From the NCBI GenBank assembly GCA_003797895.1, contig RKQB01000006.1:62001-126000 (forward strand): 64,000 nt of DNA, read 5' to 3'. Below, in pieces: positions 61,039 through 64,000 of this stretch. Every line of letters begins with the position of its first letter. The stretch's first letter is position 1. Source of the DNA: Cyclobacteriaceae bacterium YHN15 (GTDB taxonomy: Bacteria; Bacteroidota; Bacteroidia; Cytophagales; Cyclobacteriaceae). The notes under the pieces are model-generated. The model was not told the DNA's origin. It made no database searches and saw only the letters and a list, made by a program, of their open reading frames with translations. Both the position numbers and the translations under genes were made by a program.

Positions 61039-63099
61039 TCACCTCCTGCCAAACTCGGCCTTTGCTTCTTCTAAAAAATTTACAAAATTCTGGATGTTAG
61101 TGTCATATGCTTTAGGCCTGACCAGGAGTTCCTCATTATGATCCAATATTACGTAATAGGGCTGGGCATTATTATTGAATTGGGTAATTTGGAAATCTGC
61201 ATTCTGTTTTCCAATGGTAGATTTTACCTTACCATCATATTCTGAGGTATACCACTCCGATTCCGGCAGTTCATACCGCTCATCAATATACAATGCCACC
61301 ATCACAAAATCCTCTTTCAATCTTTGTAATACAAGGGGGTCAGACCAAACCCGGGCCTCCATTTCACGACAGTTTACACAACCATGTCCGGTAAAGTCAA
61401 TGAAAAGAGGTTTACCCGTTCTCTTTGCGGCAGCAAGTGCCTGGTCATAATCAAAGTATCCCTGTATCCCATGAGGAAAATGAAGAAAATCAGCATATTT
61501 GGGTACATCGTCCAATTTGTTTTCCGATGCCACCGCAGCATATCTGTTTTCAAAAATATTGAAATCATGGGTAGCCATGGGCGGTAAATAACCGCTCAAT
61601 GCCTTCAAAGGGGCACCCCATAATCCCGGAATCAGGTAGATGACAAATACGAAAGTACCTATTGCCAACATCAATCTTGGAACGCCAATATAATCCAAGG
61701 GATCATCATGCTTGGTCCTGATTTTACCCAATAAATAAAATCCCAATAAAGCGAATATCACCACCCAAATAGCAATGTAAATATCCCTATCCAAAAGGCC
61801 CCAGTGATATACCTGATCAGCAACGGAAAGGAACTTGAAAGCCAATGCCAACTCCAGGAAGCCCAAAACAACTTTTACAGAATTCAACCAGCCTCCGGAT
61901 TTCGGCAATGAATTCAACCACTCAGGAAAAACTGCAAATAGGGTGAAAGGAATGGCAAAAGCCAAAGAGAAAGCAAACATACCCAAAATAGGTTTTACCA
62001 AAGCCCCTCCTGCAGAACTGATCAAAATGGATCCCACAATTGGCCCTGTGCAGGAAAAGGAAACCAATACCAAAGTAAAGGCCATAAAGAAAATTCCTGT
62101 CATGCCCCCTTTATCCGCTTTGGCATCCATTTTATTCACAAAACCACTTGGCAACGTCAATTCAAACATTCCCAAAAAGGCAAAAGCGAAAAAGATGAAG
62201 ATCAGAAAGAAAAAAACATTAGGAATCCAATGGGTAGAAAGCCAGTTGGCAAATTCGGGTCCCTGAATTGCAGCCACTGCCGTCCCCGCTATGGTATAAA
62301 TAGCAATAATAGAAAATCCATAAAGGAAAGCATTCCTGATACCCGAGATCCTGGACTTTGACCTCCCAGTAAAAAAAGTGACCGTCATCGGTATCATAGG
62401 GAATACGCAGGGAGTCAATAAAGCCGCTAAACCTGCGAGAAAGGCAATCACCATAAAACCTATCAGCCCCCCTTGTTCCCCTTCTTCATCCAAATTGATA
62501 TAGGTTCTTTCTTCTATTATCTCTGTTTGAATCACTTCTTCTGATTCAGGAGTAATTTCCTCTTCAACGAAAAGCGCTTCATCCCGTGTTTTGGTTTCCT
62601 GTATTTCTGTAACCTGCCCTGGACTGGCCTTTGAGGTCAAGGTAAAATCTTCTTCAAAAGGTATGCACTGCCCGGTAACATCAGTACACATCTGATAGCC
62701 AATAAAACCTTCTGCACGTATAGTTTCTCCGGTTATTTTGATAGTTTGTTCAAAGGTACCTGAACCCACAAAATAAGTTACTTCTCCCTCCCATATTTCA
62801 TCATACTTCTTCTTTGGGTTGATAGCCTTCAAGCCACCTATTAATGTAAATCCTTCAGATTCTTTAAGTTCCAACTCCGTCAACATAGGCCCTAGGTCAG
62901 GATCAAAATCATTGGAGTATATGTACCAATCCTTTGGTATCTGGGCTTTGAAAATGATTTTTACTTCATCTCCCACTTTCAGCTCCTTTTCAGAAAATTG
63001 AATGGTCCATTTGGGGGGAGCAATGATTTGGGCATAAACCGACCCGGTGAAAAATAAAAGCAAAGATAGGACTATACTGATTTTGAAGTATTTTGACAT
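61039..63099 (-). CDS. dsbD: DsbD-type thiol:disulfide interchange protein
   Basis: A 686-residue protein with a signal peptide. The N-terminal periplasmic DsbD-alpha-like domain runs to about 160 and contains a Cys pair (CTDVTGQC). An acidic linker and about eight membrane helices follow (about 210-510), with the redox Cys in LLTPCVFPMIP and SFSCTGPIVG. The C-terminal thioredoxin-like domain carries CVNC in GHGCVNCREMEAR (about 573-585). Family knowledge: it moves electrons from cytoplasmic thioredoxin to periplasmic disulfides, aiding cytochrome c assembly and oxidative repair. The domain order and length match the family. Confidence 0.95.
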   Translation of the reverse strand: MSKYFKISIVLSLLLFFTGSVYAQIIAPPKWTIQFSEKELKVGDEVKIIFKAQIPKDWYIYSNDFDPDLGPMLTELELKESEGFTLIGGLKAINPKKKYDEIWEGEVTYFVGSGTFEQTIKITGETIRAEGFIGYQMCTDVTGQCIPFEEDFTLTSKASPGQVTEIQETKTRDEALFVEEEITPESEEVIQTEIIEERTYINLDEEGEQGGLIGFMVIAFLAGLAALLTPCVFPMIPMTVTFFTGRSKSRISGIRNAFLYGFSIIAIYTIAGTAVAAIQGPEFANWLSTHWIPNVFFFLIFIFFAFAFLGMFELTLPSGFVNKMDAKADKGGMTGIFFMAFTLVLVSFSCTGPIVGSILISSAGGALVKPILGMFAFSLAFAIPFTLFAVFPEWLNSLPKSGGWLNSVKVVLGFLELALAFKFLSVADQVYHWGLLDRDIYIAIWVVIFALLGFYLLGKIRTKHDDPLDYIGVPRLMLAIGTFVFVIYLIPGLWGAPLKALSGYLPPMATHDFNIFENRYAAVASENKLDDVPKYADFLHFPHGIQGYFDYDQALAAAKRTGKPLFIDFTGHGCVNCREMEARVWSDPLVLQRLKEDFVMVALYIDERYELPESEWYTSEYDGKVKSTIGKQNADFQITQFNNNAQPYYVILDHNEELLVRPKAYDTNIQNFVNFLEEAKAEFGRR

Positions 63100-63149
63100 A
63101 TCGGTGTTAAGCTTAACTGATCAATAATAATGGGAGTTAAGGGAAAATA

Positions 63150-63173
63150 GTTCAGTAATCAAGATTACTGAAC
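63150..63173. terminator. Hairpin between the dipeptidase and dsbD
   Basis: GTTCAGTAAT and ATTACTGAAC pair perfectly around the loop CAAG. On the minus strand the hairpin is followed by TATTTTCCC, a weak U tract, so it probably ends the dipeptidase transcript. It could also sit in the dsbD leader. Confidence 0.55.
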
Positions 63174-63230
63174 AAAAATACAAAGACCAATAATAGCAAC
63201 TATACAATTATTGGCCTTGATTTATTGAAA

Positions 63231-64000
63231 TCATTTGTTTCCCTCGTTTTTGAAATGCTTGAAAAACAAAGCAATGGTTTCAATACCCATTAAATAGTTT
63301 TTAATCCCATAATGTTCATTTGGTGAATGCAATGCATCTGTATCCAAACCAAATCCCAATAAAATTGGATCAAGACCCAATTCCTGTTGGAACAAAGCAC
63401 AGATCGGAATAGATCCTCCCTCCCTGGTCGGAATGGCTTTTTTGCCAAATGCTTCCTGAATAGCCAAATCAGCTGCCCTATAACCAGGCGTTTCCGTGGA
63501 AACTACAGCAGCGGCACCTCCATGGTGAGGAGTTACCTTAACCTTTACCGAATTGGGGGCAATTGACTTAAAATGATCCTCAAATAACTTTGCGATTTCC
63601 TTATGATTTTGGTTTGGTACCAATCTCATGGAAATTTTTGCATGGGCTTTGGAAGGTAATACTGTTTTGGCTCCTTCTCCTGTATAACCTCCCCAGATAC
63701 CGTTCACATCCAACGTTGGCCTAATGCCAACCCTCTCAATGGTGGAATAACCAGATTCTCCATGTACCTCGGAAATATCCAGTTCTTTTTTGTAGGCATC
63801 CAAATCAAAAGGTGCTTTGTTAAGATCCTCTCGGTAAGATTTCGAATATTCTTCCACTTTGTCATAAAACCCAGGAATGGTAATGTGATTATTCTCATCC
63901 TGAAGGGATGCAATCATCTTACAGAGGATATTGATAGGGTTGGCAACTGCACCACCAAAAGTCCCGGAATGCAGATCCCTATTTGGGCCGGTCACTTCCA
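63231..64000 (-). CDS. M20 family dipeptidase, C-terminal part (start outside the window)
   Basis: The frame is open at the right edge, so the start and the first metal ligands are missing; 256 codons remain. The visible part includes NRDLHSGTFGGAVANP at the beginning, the dimerisation domain with GGYTGEGAKTVLPSKAHAKIS, and the C-terminal catalytic GGSIPICALFQQELG and HSPNEHYGIKNYLMG. These belong to the carboxypeptidase/dipeptidase branch of M20 metallopeptidases. Family knowledge: two zinc ions cleave dipeptides or peptide ends. There is no way to see here whether a signal peptide exists. Confidence 0.92.
   Translation of the reverse strand, partial: EVTGPNRDLHSGTFGGAVANPINILCKMIASLQDENNHITIPGFYDKVEEYSKSYREDLNKAPFDLDAYKKELDISEVHGESGYSTIERVGIRPTLDVNGIWGGYTGEGAKTVLPSKAHAKISMRLVPNQNHKEIAKLFEDHFKSIAPNSVKVKVTPHHGGAAAVVSTETPGYRAADLAIQEAFGKKAIPTREGGSIPICALFQQELGLDPILLGFGLDTDALHSPNEHYGIKNYLMGIETIALFFKHFKNEGNK

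Overview
The window reads as a chromosome segment of a Bacteroidota bacterium, most likely order Cytophagales and plausibly family Cyclobacteriaceae. The evidence is the gliding-type genes gldE and gldD, the mutY-ssb-gldE run, Bacteroidota-style promoter boxes (TTTG, 23 nt, TAnnTTTG), AT-rich intergenic DNA and many short lipobox or twin-arginine leaders. No rRNA, tRNA, CRISPR array, insertion sequence or phage gene was seen.

Left part (1-34 kb) is mostly core metabolism. It holds an edge-truncated M28 peptidase, a secreted protein of unknown function, a YjjX-type house-cleaning phosphatase, YebC, a type II NADH dehydrogenase, small envelope proteins, the gltBD glutamate synthase operon, and mutY-ssb-gldE. 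A growth-related block follows: HU, a TPR protein, a 29-residue bS22-like ribosomal protein missed by ordinary ORF calling, and RNase G/E. Then come a cation antiporter next to an MFS remnant, a fatty acid hydroxylase, an LpxL-like acyltransferase, katG, a NahK-like kinase divergent from an SSS symporter, gldD (far from gldE), DinB, a nitroreductase, an exported NIF3-like protein, and a GMC oxidoreductase with its small Tat-exported subunit.

The notable region is 34.4-58.1 kb, possibly extending to 60.9 kb, a compact natural-product locus. One arm (minus strand) encodes a 671-residue double KAS III protein, a cytochrome P450 and an Sfp-type phosphopantetheinyl transferase. Divergent from it, the plus strand encodes a fatty acyl-AMP ligase, a luciferase-like monooxygenase, an ACP-KS-AT-DH-KR-ACP polyketide synthase and a C-A-T nonribosomal peptide synthetase whose specificity residues suggest glycine. 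Convergent to that, a tightly coupled minus-strand operon encodes APS kinase, a sulfotransferase, a ferritin-like diiron protein with a coiled-coil segment, OleB, OleC and OleD, and a small membrane protein. An MBOAT/AlgX-like O-acyltransferase pair lies just upstream of this operon on the same strand.

No canonical single-domain OleA is present. The double KAS III protein pairs a half with an intact Cys-His-Asn triad with a half that has lost it, which recalls the paired ketosynthase subunits of lipstatin and PqsBC systems. The working model (inference) is as follows. The FAAL loads a fatty acid on the PKS, which extends it once and leaves it unsaturated. The NRPS adds glycine. The double KAS, OleC and OleD build a beta-lactone or, with OleB, an olefin. 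The diiron protein, P450, LLM and sulfotransferase then decorate the product.

The right end (61-64 kb) holds a DsbD-type reductase and an edge-truncated M20 dipeptidase.
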